A DNA stretch of 64,000 bases from Hybos culiciformis (lineage: Eukaryota > Arthropoda > Insecta > Diptera > Hybotidae), in the NCBI GenBank assembly GCA_964007475.1, contig OZ023273.1, forward strand, positions 106,266,485 to 106,330,484, written 5' to 3'. A program made the translations under genes and the position numbers. Shown in pieces: positions 50,546 to 63,118 of the stretch. Positions within the stretch are counted from its first letter, which is position 1; the number at the start of each line of letters is the position of its first letter. The notes under the pieces are model-generated. The model had not been told where the DNA came from. It ran no database searches and saw only the letters and a program-made list of their open reading frames with translations.

Positions 50546-51626
50546 CTGTGGTCTTTGTAATAACTTGTTAGTTTAAGCAAAAAACTTTAAATTCAATATA
50601 AATCTTATAACTCCGAAAAAAAAATTCTCTATGCATTATATGCCACTGGTAAACTGGACATAAAATTCTTTATCTATATATGCAATGCATGCATCCTGGC
50701 TTCTAAGGATTAATATCACCCCATTTTTTGTATGAATTTTAATAATAATAATTTTTTTTTTTTTTTTAATAATTTTTTTGCCTGTCTGTATAGAAACAAT
50801 TAATTTTATCGTGCGAACTATTATAAAAAAAAAACATTGCCACAATATAAAAATCTAATAATTTATAAAACTAGCAAGAAAAAAACTAAATATATTTTTT
50901 TTATTATTTTTATTTTGTTTAATTTATCTATACATGAAAAACACAAGAGCCAATATAAATAAAAGTGAAAAAAAAAAAAAAACTAAATAAATACCATAGA
51001 GTGTTGTTTTCTTTGAACCCGCCAAAATCTATTGAAATCCAATGATGATAACATTTTTACCACAAAAACAAGATAAAAAAGAAAAGAAAAAAATAAACAA
51101 AAAGTTTTTCGTTATTTTTTAATAAATTTTTTGTGGTATAGTTTTTTTTTTTATTTATTTATTCTTATTTTTTCTCTTTTAATTGTTTTTTATATTATTT
51201 TATTTTTATTCATCACTATTTATCTATTTATTTTTTTTGTTATTTTTTTTATTTTATTTTTTCTGATATTTATTCGCCTCACTTTTATTATTACACGTAG
51301 TACCTATACCTATAGGTTATTTTTTTTTTAGTGAAGAATTTTTTTATTTTTTTTTTTGTGTTATTATTTTTCCTTCTTCAACATAAAAAATATTTACATA
51401 GACTTTTGCAAAAAAAAAAAATAAAATTTTTTTTTGACTGTGCTAAACGGACGAGAATATAATATACAAAAAAAAATAAATAAAAAAATAAAAAACAGAA
51501 AACTTTTTCAATATTTTTATTTTATTTTTTTTTGTTATTTTTTCAAAAAACATATATGTTGTTGTACCTATAAAGTTTTTTTTATTTTTATTATATTCCT
51601 TTTTATGGTTGAATAAAATATGTATG

Positions 51627-51658
<32 letters not shown>

Positions 51659-52428
51659 TAAATATAAAATTTAAAGAACAAACTTTTTTTTCTTTTTTGC
51701 TAGATTTTTCTTTTTTTTAGTTTTTTTTTTTTTTTTTTCAATTAAAAAATTTGTTTTTTTATTTTTGCCTATAATAATTCTTTATTTTTTTAACTTTATT
51801 TTTTTGCGGTTTTCTAAAAAAAAAAATTTCCTTTTTTAATATTTATTTTTTTTATTATTATTTTTTAATTTTTTTTTTCTGGTAAATTATTCGGGATCAT
51901 GCAACCGTGCACCCACTTAAATTTCTGTAAAATATATGAATTTTTTTTTTTTGTGAATTATTATTTTTTTCGTTTTTTTTTATAGTGTTTTATCCCGAAA
52001 GTTAGTTAAAAAAAAAAACCAAAAAAATTTATTTTTTATTTTTTTTGTTTTCTTTTAATCATATTTTGCTTTGATTATTATTATTATTATTATTTTTTTT
52101 TTTTGTTATTATCATTTCGGTGAAAAACTAACTTTATCATATGACTTCTATCCGAAGTTGTAAGTTGAAAACTGAGAGAAAAATGTTCATCCTTTTTACA
52201 CAAAAAAAGAAAAAAAAAGATATTTTTTTTTGTTTTTTTTTTTTTTTTTTTAACAAATTGTGCCGAAAGTTAATATCAGTTTTGAAAAAAAAAAAAAAAA
52301 ACAAAAAAAATAAAATACCATCATCATATTTTTCTCTACCTATTTAGGTTAAAGTTTGCCTTTATTGAGTTTAGGAAAAATGAAAAAAAAAATATATATA
52401 CATTTTTTTTTAATATAAAATCCCGCAG
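50546..52428. repeat. Homopolymer-dense low-complexity block
   Basis: Most of this stretch, especially 51120-52370, is poly-T, poly-A, TTA and TTTA tracts, including 24 consecutive A at 51627-51650 and an ATT run at 52074-52094. The F/I/K-rich frames of 60-70 codons here are direct translations of those tracts. No gene seen. Confidence 0.85.
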
Positions 52429-52516
52429 ATTCCTTGTCAAAGGATTCATTCAGCATCTCTGAGGCTGGATTAATTAATATATATCTATGCATTATACATA
52501 TATACAACATATATAT
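52429..52516 (+). CDS. Candidate orphan exon (weak)
   Basis: A T-rich tract ends in CCCGCAG (acceptor-like, 52422-52428) and a consensus donor GTGAGT starts at 52517. Between them one plus frame is open and at first shows mixed, coding-like codons: a residue completed across the acceptor, then SLSKDSFSISEAGLIN, then AT-rich residues. The minus strand is also open here (SEMLNESFDKESAGFY) but lacks a good donor. No domain is recognised and no partner exon was found, so this could be an alternative exon of an unseen gene, an old repeat or chance. Confidence 0.22.
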
Positions 52517-53563
52517 GTGAGTAAAGTGAGAGAAAAAAGAGAGAAAGAAAATTAAAGAGAATTATATGGAAAAATGAAAATAACAAGTGAAAAACTTTTT
52601 CTTTATTTCTTTTTGTTGATGGAACATGGAACCAGATAAAAGATGGTTCACATAAAATTTTAGAAATTTTTGTGATTGTGATTTCACTTTCTATCAGAAT
52701 TCGTGTAATTTAAATTTTCACAAAGATTCATTAAAAATTGGGCTTAATAGCCCTGACTGGGAAAAATAAAAATGTTTGTCTGTTTTCATTTTTTGCAGAT
52801 TTATTTAAATTGTTTGTCCATTTTTAGGAAATTATACAAATTCAAAATTCCAAATCAACAACCCTGCAAAGCTGTGTTTTATTTTTATTTTCCAACTAAT
52901 TTGAAAAATTAAATTGCATTCTTTGAAATTACATGAAGACGTAATTTTGAGTTACTTGTCGAGAATTGATGACTGGTCTACAAAGATTACATAAGACTAC
53001 ACCATGGTTTAATTCTCTGAAACATATTAAAAAATCACTTTAGTCAAGAACTTACACCACGCAGTTAAATCAATACTAAAACTATTTTGTCGCAGTGAAA
53101 ACATTGTTAACGTTTTTATTGTAACTTATTTCGAAAATTTAATAAAACTGAAAATTAACTTGAATATAAAGGAAAAATTTATTTTAAACCAATCTATGTA
53201 ATACTAGTAATTTAGTTGAGTTAGTAGTTTGAATGTTAAATGATATTCGTGGTTCACCTTATGTGATGATGATTAGTTAGGGGAGGTTATTACAAATTAC
53301 AAGGATGTAGCTTATTCAGATTTTCAGCAAATTTACATTATATGCATATGATGAATGTACATATATTTAAATGTAGGTGCTAGAAATGATTTTATTCACC
53401 ATTATATTATAAGTAAATAATCATATTTAATATATATTATATTGCCGAAATATAAATATTTATATGTTTATATATTAAAATGATAATTATAAAATTAGAT
53501 TTTAATAGCAAATAATAAAATAGTTTAAGTTTTTCGTTCTTGGCAAAAGGTTTTGTGATTGCT

Positions 53564-53636
53564 TAGCCGTGGTGGTTGGATAAATGTTAAGATTCTTTAA
53601 AAAAACAAAATTCATTTAAACCCAAGTTCTAATCTT
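53564..53636 (+). repeat. Possible tRNA-like SINE fragment (weak)
   Basis: TTAGCCGTGGTGG (53563-53575) resembles a Pol III A box (TRGC...GTGG) and AGTTCTAATC (53625-53634) resembles a B box (GTTCNAATC). The spacing is about 50 bases, longer than in a normal tRNA, and no acceptor stem can be folded, so it is not a tRNA gene. A decayed tRNA-derived SINE or chance are both possible. Confidence 0.25.
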
Positions 53637-54439
53637 AAGTTTCGTTTCATTTGTCTGGAAGTCAATTTTTTTTAATTTAAAATATTTTAAAATGATTATA
53701 ATTATACGAGAACATCGGAAAGATAAGCTTTCTAAATTATATCCAAAAATATATTATGGCCGACTATAATTTTATTCAAAATTCGAAACTGTTCAAATGT
53801 ACAATTTTTTACTATGCTTAAAAATTAGCAGTTTGAAAATTTGAAAAAAAAAAATAAAAAATAAAAAAAAAATATATATTAAAAAGCTTAATATTATTAT
53901 ATTTTGGGAGAGCTATAATAGCTGATTTATATTTTAACAATACATGCGCAATATTTAATTGAATGGAAAATCTTTCAAAAAAAAAAGGAATAATAATTTT
54001 TGGTGAACAACACCGTGATTTTTTTTTGTTTTTTGTTTTTATATACAAAAAAAAAACATAAATGTATATTGTGTATACAAAACATAATGTAGAAGAAAAA
54101 TTTATGATGTTGTTTTTTTTTTTTTTTATTGTAAAAGTTATGGGATTCAATTTTGATTAAAAGAAATTATAAAAATTAGGTATATTGGAAATAAATATAG
54201 GCTTGAAATATATTTTTATTTTTTATTTTTGGTGAAATTGGGAAAAAAAATAAAAATATTTTTTGTAGATTTTTGGAGCCAATTAGGTGTTGAAAAAAAA
54301 AATATGTGATGAATTATTTACAAAATTTTAGTTGAATGAAATAATGAAAAAATAAATAAAATAAATTAACCTTTAAAATTTATTTCAATTTTCACTTAAT
54401 CGATATTATCGTCTTGGAAGATAAATGAATGTATGCATT

Positions 54440-54530
54440 CTTTAATATCAATTTGTTAAACCCGAAAAAATGTCATTTAAGCCTTCCGCGCTTGAGGCCC
54501 CATATCTATAATAATTCTGAAAACCATTAT
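54440..54530 (-). other. Open GC-richer island on minus strand, unidentified
   Basis: The minus strand reads NYYRYGASSAEGLNDIF then SGLTN and a stop, preceded by TTTTCAG, which could be an acceptor. The codons TCA-AGC-GCG-GAA-GGC contrast with the A/T background. A second minus frame (DMGPQARKA, stop) is open as well. I do not recognise the sequence; it may be a terminal exon remnant or an old repeat. Confidence 0.3.
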
Positions 54531-56674
54531 AGTACGATTGTGAGCAAAGTATATGAAATTAATAAAATTTTGAACCTTATAGAATTGTACTCAAAATATT
54601 AATTTATTTCAAAAATTGCAATATTAACAAAAAAAAAAAAGTGTTACCGGAGGATTATAAATGGATTTATTATTTTCTTCATAGTTTTCCAACTATTAAC
54701 GTTTCTGAATCAATCATTTTATATACATATACATATATTTGAAAAGAATTAAAATTATGGCGCCAAAAATAGGATTGTTTTTGTCTATGTAGCTTAAAAA
54801 TATTTATTGAAAATAACTAAAGCTTTTTTTTTGTAAAAAAAAAAAAAAAACTTAAAATCAAAAATAAAACAAAATAATAATATTTATTTATAACTCATAA
54901 AAACAAAAAACACTATATTTTACCCTTGGCTACAATTGGGAGCTATAAAATTATGTATATACCTTTTGAGAATTAGACATTATAATTATTTTTTATTTTT
55001 TTTAATTAAAGAAATTTTAAATTATAATTTTATACTATGATCCTTATTTATGTTTATTTAAAAATACAAAAAAAAATTATTTTATTATTTTAAAGATTAG
55101 CCTTGTTCAGATTTACTGTGTTTTTATTATTATCAGATGAAAGACGATAATAAAATTTTGTCAACTCTGTATCCCAAAAAAAGAAAAAAAAAGAAAAATG
55201 TTTATTTATTTTCATATACGCACATTTTATTGATATTGTGGATTTTTGTTTTGTATAATAATAAAAAAAAAATAAAAATAATAATAATAATAATAATTTT
55301 ATGGCAATAATAAAGCTGTTTACAATTTATATATATATTTTTTAGTTTTATTTTTTTAAAGAAAATATCTGTTAGTTAACTTGCAAAATACATTAACAAA
55401 AATGAAATATACAATATTAAAATTTTTCCTATAAATGGTTATTAAATATTACATAAGCCCAAGTTTGTTTATTATTCATTTTGAGCCGAATAATAATAAT
55501 AGTTATTTCTGATGAGATTTTTCGTGCAAAAAACATTTTTTCATATTTTCAAATTATACAGTGATAGTAGAAAGGTGCAGATATAGATACTATCCATAGA
55601 TGGGAAAAATTTGTCTGAAGAAATTTATGTAGTCAAAGGAAATAATCTTTTGAGAAATTTAAAGTTTAAAGCTAAAAAAGAAATAGTCTTTGACAGTGCT
55701 AATTACATTTTGTTATTAACTGACTTGTGATTTGTTGATTTTTTTATTATTTATAATTTTAAACAATAATAACTTTGTTTTAATCAGAAAAATGTTTTAC
55801 TTTCAAAAGGTAATCAATTTTATGATAAACCTCTAAGAAGTTTCGATGTTAGTTTTCACATTAAGCTTCTTGAACATATAGTTTTTTAGTGGAAATTTGT
55901 TATGACTATTAGATACAATTTCAATTATTTTATGTAAAAGTTTATTTTGTATAGGTACTACTAATTGTGTCTGCGCGATAACATTTACATTCACAATTTT
56001 TAAATACTGTTTATTTTTTAATTTATTATTATTTATAGCACTTTGGTTATTTTGTTTTTGTGAATAAGAATTTAATCCATCAATAATAACAAAAACCTAT
56101 ATATATATTTTACCGTCATCCTGTTATAGGATATATGTGTATAATTTTCTGAAAAATCTCTTTCCTTTTTTCCTGTGGCATAACAAAAGAACACCCGTGA
56201 CAGGAAGATTAAGTACCTAAGAGTTGAAAAACTTTTTAATCATTTTAAAATTATAAAAAGAAAACTTTTACTTTTTTTTTGTAATGTTTTCTTATATATG
56301 TTCATTATACACATATGTAATGTACATTAAACATGTATTAAGTATATTATACATTAACCACATGAAACAAAAACACAAAAAAAAAGTATTTTTATTAACT
56401 CCTTATAAGAATGATGAATAAAGTAAGTTGTCTTAATTATGTAAATTTTAATTATCATCATTTAATTCCATATACACATCTTTGTTATCTATAAATATTG
56501 AATGCATTGACTGTACTGCTATGCAATATATTGACATGAAAAATAAAATTAATTTATATAGGATATGGCAACAAAGTTTCTATTTTGAATTATCTTTATT
56601 TGAATATCATTTTCTAATTAGATAATTTTATATTTTATTAAGAAAATGAACAAAAATATTTGCACTCGTCGATG

Positions 56675-56709
56675 ATCCATTTAGATCCATTTAGATCCAT
56701 TTAGATCCT
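56675..56709. repeat. 10-base tandem repeat, 3.5 copies
   Basis: GATCCATTTA repeated three times, followed by GATCC. Confidence 0.97.
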
Positions 56710-57547
56710 GTGCAACAAAAATATATTTTTTTTATATATAAAATTTTGTTTATTATAAGAAAAACTTTATTTAATTTATAAATTTTATGTAACAAATAGG
56801 AGGCCTTTATATTTAGACCTTCAATTTAAGCAATTTAAGCAAGAAAACATAAGATTTGAGTACAAAAATTTTCCTGCAATAAAATTAAAAGAACATTTTT
56901 TTTATTAATTTTTAAAAATTGATATCAACGTTTGTAAATTTTTCGAGCAATTTTTTTTTTTTATTATTTATTTTGGTTTATTTATGAGACCATTAAATGG
57001 TTAATGATGGTTGGTTTTATTAAATTGCTGTTTATTTGAAAAAAAAAAAAAAAAAATTGTATCAAGCGTAAATTTTTTTTTTGTTATTTGAATCAAAATG
57101 TATCATCATGTTCCTTAACAAAATTCATTTTCCTTAATATTGAAACAACGAAGTGAATTTTATTTCAATTAAATTATAGCGACAGATGTTAAACCAATAA
57201 TTTTGGTTTTTTATTTCAGAACTTGAATGGTTATTATTTTGGTTGAAAATATGTACGTACAGTTTTATGAACTTGAAAATTTCATTGTCATTATATTTAT
57301 ACAAAAATAAACGACACAATACTTACGTGTGTATATAGGTTAATATTAATTTAATAATTTTAAATGAAATTATTGTAGAAACGAGAACGTGACGAGCTCT
57401 TTAAAATATATATTTTTCAAATTTTTGTGGATCAGAGTCAAGGAAATAAAATAATTCAAACATTGCTATGTTGCAAGAAATAACCTGAGAAAGGAGTTGT
57501 TGATGTTGTACAACATAAGCTAGTGTTTGAAAAAAAATTATAAGTTA

Positions 57548-57729
57548 GAGTACGATTCAAATCACTTGACCCATGAGCTTTTAAGGGAGGGTAAAATTTG
57601 AATAAAATTATTATAAAAAATTGCATGAGCTTTTTTCTTCAATAATTTGCCCTAAATTTTGTATGGATTTTTGTAATGGACAGGGAAAGCTTTGCATAAC
57701 GGATTGGTCAAGTGATTTGAATCGTACTC
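57548..57729. mobile_element. TA-flanked MITE (family B), copy 1, 182 bases
   Basis: Terminal inverted repeats GAGTACGATTCAAATCACTT, then GACC, with TA on both sides (57546-57547, 57730-57731). The element matches the copy at 62481-62661 across its length in inverted orientation. The 66-codon plus frame starting at 57621 is a by-product. TA duplication points to Tc1/mariner-type mobilisation (inference). Confidence 0.93.
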
Positions 57730-57731
57730 TA

Positions 57732-59262
57732 AGTAGAACAGACTTTTATGGCTTTAATTACATGGTTTCATTCCTTGTCTGCAATGTTTTTCACACTAAA
57801 ACGCTTATTAAAATGGTATAGCCTGATTTGATCGTATTAATGTCAATAACTGAAAGAAGCTAAAGAATGAGATTCTTCGATTCCAAATTCCAGAATTAAA
57901 AGCTGCCAATCGCAGATGCTTTATACTATTTTATACTACGAGCCCCAAAATATTATTTAAACTTGAATGAAAACTTCATATGAAAAAAACAAAAATAAAA
58001 ACTATTTTATTTTTAGCATAGTCTTTTGAGATGTTAGAGATACCATATTCTTACGTATATAATGATTTTTATAAAAAACAATGATTTATTGAATTTTTGT
58101 TTGAAGTGTGCACCGGCATATACACAAAAATGAAACATCTTAACAAAAAATTTCGCCCTACGCATAATTGTTTAATATACATGACGTAGACGTACTGTTC
58201 ATATATAGTAAATATGTATTGTACATATATATTTAGTACACGCTTAAAGTCTCGGCAATATATTTTTCTTTAATAAAATCAATTTAAATTTCAGTTACAA
58301 TATTTTTCTCTTCATACCAGGAAAAAAGGATAGGTACTAAAATGACTAAGAAATTATTTCAATTTTAAAATTTACCAATTCTAATTTCAGCAATATTATT
58401 ATGGCTGCGATGAAATGTAATGAAGGAAAAAAAGCTAAAGATTTTATTTTATTTTATTTTTTTGTAATTTTGTTTTAAATTTTGTTATTATTAAAGTAAC
58501 ATCAAATAGAATCATTATCTACTTCGATAATTTTGCATAAAAAAAAAAAAAACAAATTATTTAAAATGTTAATAAGTTTGAAAATTTCTCTTAGAAAAGA
58601 ACAAAAAGGAAACCTTTTAGAACTTTTTTTTTTCTTTTCATAAAACATTAGACCAAAAAAAAACCTTGAAAAAATTTAAAAGGGATGTTACCTGGTGTAG
58701 GTATGTTGTACCTGAAAGAAAAATTTAATGAAAATCTTAATATATATATATATATTTTTTTTTTGATCTTAGATTTTGTGGCTAATTACCTCGGTTTTTA
58801 TTTTTTCTTATTTTAATGTTGAAATGAAAATGGAAGGAAAGATAATAGTATTCAAATTCAGATTCGATAAGTTGTTTGAATAAAATATCTATACAACGCC
58901 TATGAATCACCCAAAATAGTTTAATCATAGTCATTATTATTTAAAAAAAGTGAGTTTAATTGATTTAAATTGATTTAAAAAATAAACATATTTCCCATTA
59001 AAGTTCTAATTCAGGTAGATGTATCGCACAACGTATATTTCAAGTACCAGTCTCAAATATTTAAGTACATGATTTTGCAGTTAAGGCTTTATTTTACATC
59101 TGCTAATTGTAAAATATCAAAATTGTAAAATATCTTTTATGAACACTGACATTCATTTCTTCCAAGCCAGAATCAGATCTAATTTTTACAATTTTTAGGT
59201 TAATTATGAAGTTTACTATCCTTGAGCCTAAAAGGAATATAGCCAATTTGATAAATAATATA
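57732..59262. other. AT-rich DNA, no gene seen
   Basis: A/T-rich sequence. A 20-base segment bounded by splice-like sites at 58692-58711 (minus strand) is discussed under findings. Nothing else supported. Confidence 0.5.
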
Positions 59263-59270
59263 AATTTAAT

Positions 59271-60423
59271 CAACGGCGGACTGGCACCAAAATTCGGCCC
59301 GGGCATTTCAAAATTATTCGTTGCAATATGTCACGTCTTTAAAGTCTTTTAAGAGCGTTGTAATGAAATTTGCTTAGAAAATAATAAATTTCCTAAATCT
59401 AACTCATTAGCATTTAAAAAATAAAATTTCTATGCATCTCTGTTCTATGTCCCAATCAAAAAATCTGAGTCTACCTCTGTGTATGAAGAAAAATTTATTT
59501 TCTACTTTTTCATGCGGCTTGGCCTCAGTTTTGTTTAAAAATTCGTTTTTTATTTATTTTTATTTTCTGTCTTTTTCACGTTAAGTAAATTGTTTTTACA
59601 AATTTTCCTCGATTTTTCATGAAAGTTTTTATGGTTGTTGAAGATTTATCACTAATCATACCGATGAAAATTTTTCCGATAATTTTCCCACTTTTCCGGG
59701 TTTTCCATGGAGTTTTCCACAAAAGCAACTTTATACAACTCATTACGCTATACAACTTTGTCTCAGGTTGCAAAACGCTCAAACGGAGAAACTCCGGAAA
59801 AACATTTTACCTGAACTTTCCTAGATTTTTTCTGCAAGTTTTCACCATTGTCGGAGAGAAAGTAATGATGCCAGTTAATAGGTAACTTGATCCTGCATAA
59901 TTTCAAAAACTTTTTTACCGGAAATTTTTTCGGAAAAATCAGGAAACTCTGCATTTTTCCTGAAACGGATTTATCACTAATCAAATTTCTACCAAATTTT
60001 CAAATGATTTTTCCGGATTTTCCGGGTTTTCAATGAAAATTTCCGGTTCAAATTTTGATAGATTCAATTGTCACGCGACTTGAACCTGTGTGCTAAATTT
60101 TAGCTCGCTGTGATGACGAAAAGCGGGTCTATGAGAGTGTTGAAAATGGTCAAAATACACAGACAAATTCGTGTACGATTTAATAATAATTGTAGCCTCA
60201 AAAAGGAAACTAACACTTATTTAAAGAAATAAATCTTATGAAATCGGCCCCAACAATTTAAATATGTAATTGTTTAATTTAGAGCATTCCTTCTTGGATA
60301 ATCAAATCATTAAAATATTACTTTTAATTCTAGATTCGTAATCTTGTAAAGAATATATTATATTAAAAAAACTGTCGGCCCACCGGGCATTTCCCGGGAT
60401 GCCCGACTGCCAGTCCGCCGCTG
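59271..60423. mobile_element. Non-autonomous hAT element, 1153 bases, 8-base TSD
   Basis: The left end CAACGGCGGACTGGCA and the reverse-complemented right end CAGCGGCGGACTGGCA differ at one base. AATTTAAT flanks both sides exactly (59263-59270, 60424-60431). Near the right end CGGGCAT and ATGCCCG form a perfect 7-base stem. The interior is unusually rich in TTTTCCGG-type words and has a diverged direct repeat starting GATTTATCACTAATCA (about 59643 and 59968). Several frames of 67-88 codons lie within but none resembles a hAT transposase, so it is a deletion derivative or MITE. Confidence 0.94.
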
Positions 60424-60431
60424 AATTTAAT

Positions 60432-62480
60432 CAAAAAACATATTTTTCTTTATTAAATTAATATTTCTATATTTGATTTTATATCTCTTTATAATTAAAT
60501 CTTTTCAACTTCAAAAAGTTTATATTACATATGTCATTTCAATTAAGTTAATTAAGTTTTTTATTAATAACTTTATACCTATTGTATGACGTACTACTTT
60601 CAAAAATTTTACATTTAGGTATGATACCATATTAACATATTTAAATAAAAAGAAGCAAACTGTATAAGTATTTATATCATTGTAGGATAAGATTATAAAT
60701 TACTGCATCAGACACAAATTCCTTAATTATTTCAGGATTCAAGAAAAGTGAACTAAAATTAATATAGTATTTGATAATTGATAGAGACTTTTCAATTACT
60801 AATATTTTTTCATGGGAATATGCAGCAATCGCGAATAAGCTGCATTAATTAGAAAAAAGCAGATTTCAGTATAACATTTCGACTAAAATAAAATATAAAA
60901 TAAATGTGAAAAAGACAAATTTTCTTCTAAAAATATTTCAATAGTTAGTGCAATTTGTTTTCTAAATTTTCAGTGATTCGAATTGAAAAAAGGTTCATAA
61001 CAAAGACTTTAATTCTTATTCTCTGTTTTTATGCGATTACAAATTATAAAATAGATTTAAAAAAATTAAAATTTGGAAATTTAACATTTTCGTTATTTTT
61101 GCAAAACTTTACTTACTGTACACTATTCATTTATTTAGGATTACGCCATCTTATGAAGTTCCTGGTATCATCATATCATATCCAAATCGAAGATTAAAAA
61201 AAAAGTGTTTTAAAACGTTATGCTAATGGTTTAACTTTATAAATAAGTATTAAACTCAATTTTCCGAAATTTTTATTGAATTCACATTTACAAAACTTTT
61301 TTTTATTTATTTTTAACGTTAACGTTAAATAGATTAAATAATATCATTATCATTTTTATATTATTACTATTATTATTCGTCTATTTCATAGTGGCCGAAG
61401 TTTTTAATTAATTCTTTTCAATTCAAAGCATAAATTCTATAAGTTCAAATATTTTAAAAATTAATCAATTTAAACGGACAAGATGGCATAACTTTAAATT
61501 CTTTAGAAAGTGTTGGAAATTTTAATTATTTGGTACGTACTCATTGTTACTGTCATTCTTACTGTCATTCTGGGAGTTTAAATAAAAACAACGTAGAAGT
61601 TAAATGCCATCAGGAAAGTAGTATATTATTGTTGAATAGAATATTTTACTTGAGCAATATTCTTCTTCAACAAATTAATATTATAGTATAGTATAGTGTA
61701 CCAGTTTTTCAAAAATCCCCAAATTTTCTTTTTAATTAAGTACCTATTGATGATTTCATAATTGATTCTAATTATAAAATTTACAAAATGTATACAGGAT
61801 TACCAATTTTGGGTATCTTCTTAGTGATTTGATGAGATTCTGATTTGTGTACCGACATAACAGATTTTCTTCAGGTGTATTTCAATAGCATATACATATA
61901 ATTATATAATTGTTTTTATAATCAAGGAAAATAGAAATAGGAAAAAAAAAATAAAATTTGAACTCAAGATCAATTACTGCCATTCAAGATCTTTCTCACA
62001 GTTTTTTAATGCTACTTTCATCACTTTTAAAATAAACGCGTCATTTATTTACATTCGTTATATATTGAATTCATTTCAATATTCACAATAATTATGCTTT
62101 ACGAGCTCAGTTTTAAATTTCTCACTCTTTTAGATAATTTAATTAGATCTATTTTATTGCCCTTCATAAATATTTTACAAATTGTACCTAGAAAAAATTT
62201 GGGATGTTCTATCTATAGGAATATTAATAAAAATTGATTTCTATTGGGATATTATAAAAAATTTCAGTTAAAAGTAATTCAGAATGTCTTTTTAAATGTG
62301 TTTTCCGTGGGTTCGGAAATAATAGAACAGCAACATATTTAAGAAGGAGGTCGTAATTGACATACAGCTACATTTTAGCTACTTTAACTATCCAATGTTT
62401 TACAAATTAATAATTAAAGCTTCAGCATATGGGGTTATGAGGATTTATGCTGCGATAACTTCTCATAATATTTATTATTA
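60432..62480. other. AT-rich DNA, no gene seen
   Basis: A/T-rich sequence with a 12-base duplication (ACTGTCATTCTT / ACTGTCATTCTG near 61550-61573). The 80-codon plus frame at 60955 has no recognisable domain and AT-driven composition. Confidence 0.5.
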
Positions 62481-62661
62481 TAGTACGATTCAAATCACTT
62501 GACCAATCCGTTATGCGAAGCTTTCCCTTTCCATTAAAAAATGCATACAAAATTTAGGGGAAATTATTTAAGAAAAAAGCTCATGCAATTTTTGTATAAT
62601 AATTTTATTCAAATTTTACCCTCTCTTAAAGCTCATTGGTCAAGTGATTTGAATCGTACTA
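62481..62661. mobile_element. TA-flanked MITE (family B), copy 2, 181 bases
   Basis: Inverted-orientation copy of 57548-57729: ends TAGTACGATTCAAATCACTT, then GACC, flanked by TA (62479-62480, 62662-62663). Internal words GAAGCTTTCCCT, AAAATTTAGGGG and TTCAAATTTTACCCT match copy 1 reversed. It sits about 460 bases beyond the end of gene 2. Confidence 0.93.
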
Positions 62662-62663
62662 TA

Positions 62664-63118
62664 CAATGAAATTTAATCTAAAAAAAAATTATTTTGATAT
62701 TTAATTTTTGGATTATAATAAAATTTTCCTATATTCTACAATAATTTAATTTTAATAAATATTTGATTATTTAAATTTAAAGTGCGCTCTTTTAAAAAAA
62801 AAATTTATATTATCTGATACAGACAAAGTGAATTGACGTGATTCATTCATTTATTTATTTACAATACTTAACTACCTACATTATAGGTATTATGGTTTTT
62901 GGGCTGATTTTATTTATGTTAGAGAATCTTGGAATTTAGTTTTTCAGCTTAGAAAATTGTGGGATAATAAAAAAAAAATGGCAATTGTGCACAAGTATAT
63001 TACAAACTTAAAGAACTTAATAAATATTTTTGTGTTTTATTACCTGTTGAGAATAATTTAAAATGTGAATTGTTATCAGTATTTACATTTTTTCTTATCC
63101 CCAATAGGTAAACAGATC
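62664..63118. other. 3' flank and UTR of gene 2
   Basis: The stretch after the gene 2 stop on the minus strand. It holds AATAAA-type signals (below) and A/T-rich sequence; no other gene. Confidence 0.6.
63036..63041 (-). terminator. Possible poly(A) signal of gene 2
   Basis: TTTATT on the plus strand is AATAAA on the minus strand, 78 bases after the stop codon. Two more overlap at 62850-62859. In DNA this A/T-rich, AATAAA is common by chance, so which is used is uncertain. Confidence 0.35.

Larger units (their letters stand above)
52517..57547. other. AT-rich DNA, no certain gene; two small islands inside
   Basis: A/T-rich with homopolymers, an AAT run (55277-55297) and a 10-base tandem repeat (56675-56709). 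A tRNA/SINE-like patch at 53564-53636 and an open GC-richer island at 54440-54530 are listed separately. The 110-codon minus frame at 53818 is F/K/I-rich low complexity. Confidence 0.5.

Noticed and set aside
53564..53636. tRNA gene
   Set aside because: A- and B-box-like words are present but spacing is too long and no acceptor stem forms; kept only as a weak SINE-like note.
53818..54150. 110-codon minus frame
   Set aside because: Built on A- and T-runs; no similarity to any family by eye.
57317..57325. Strong donor-like CAC/GTAAGT on minus strand
   Set aside because: The sequence before it has stops in all useful frames; at best a UTR exon, with no supporting acceptor or promoter signal.
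57621..57821. 66-codon plus frame starting in MITE copy 1
   Set aside because: It starts in the MITE and runs out into A/T-rich DNA; the corresponding region of copy 2 does not preserve it.
59576..59984. Three overlapping frames of 68-88 codons
   Set aside because: They lie inside the hAT element on both strands and reflect its TTTTCC-rich repeats; none resembles a transposase.
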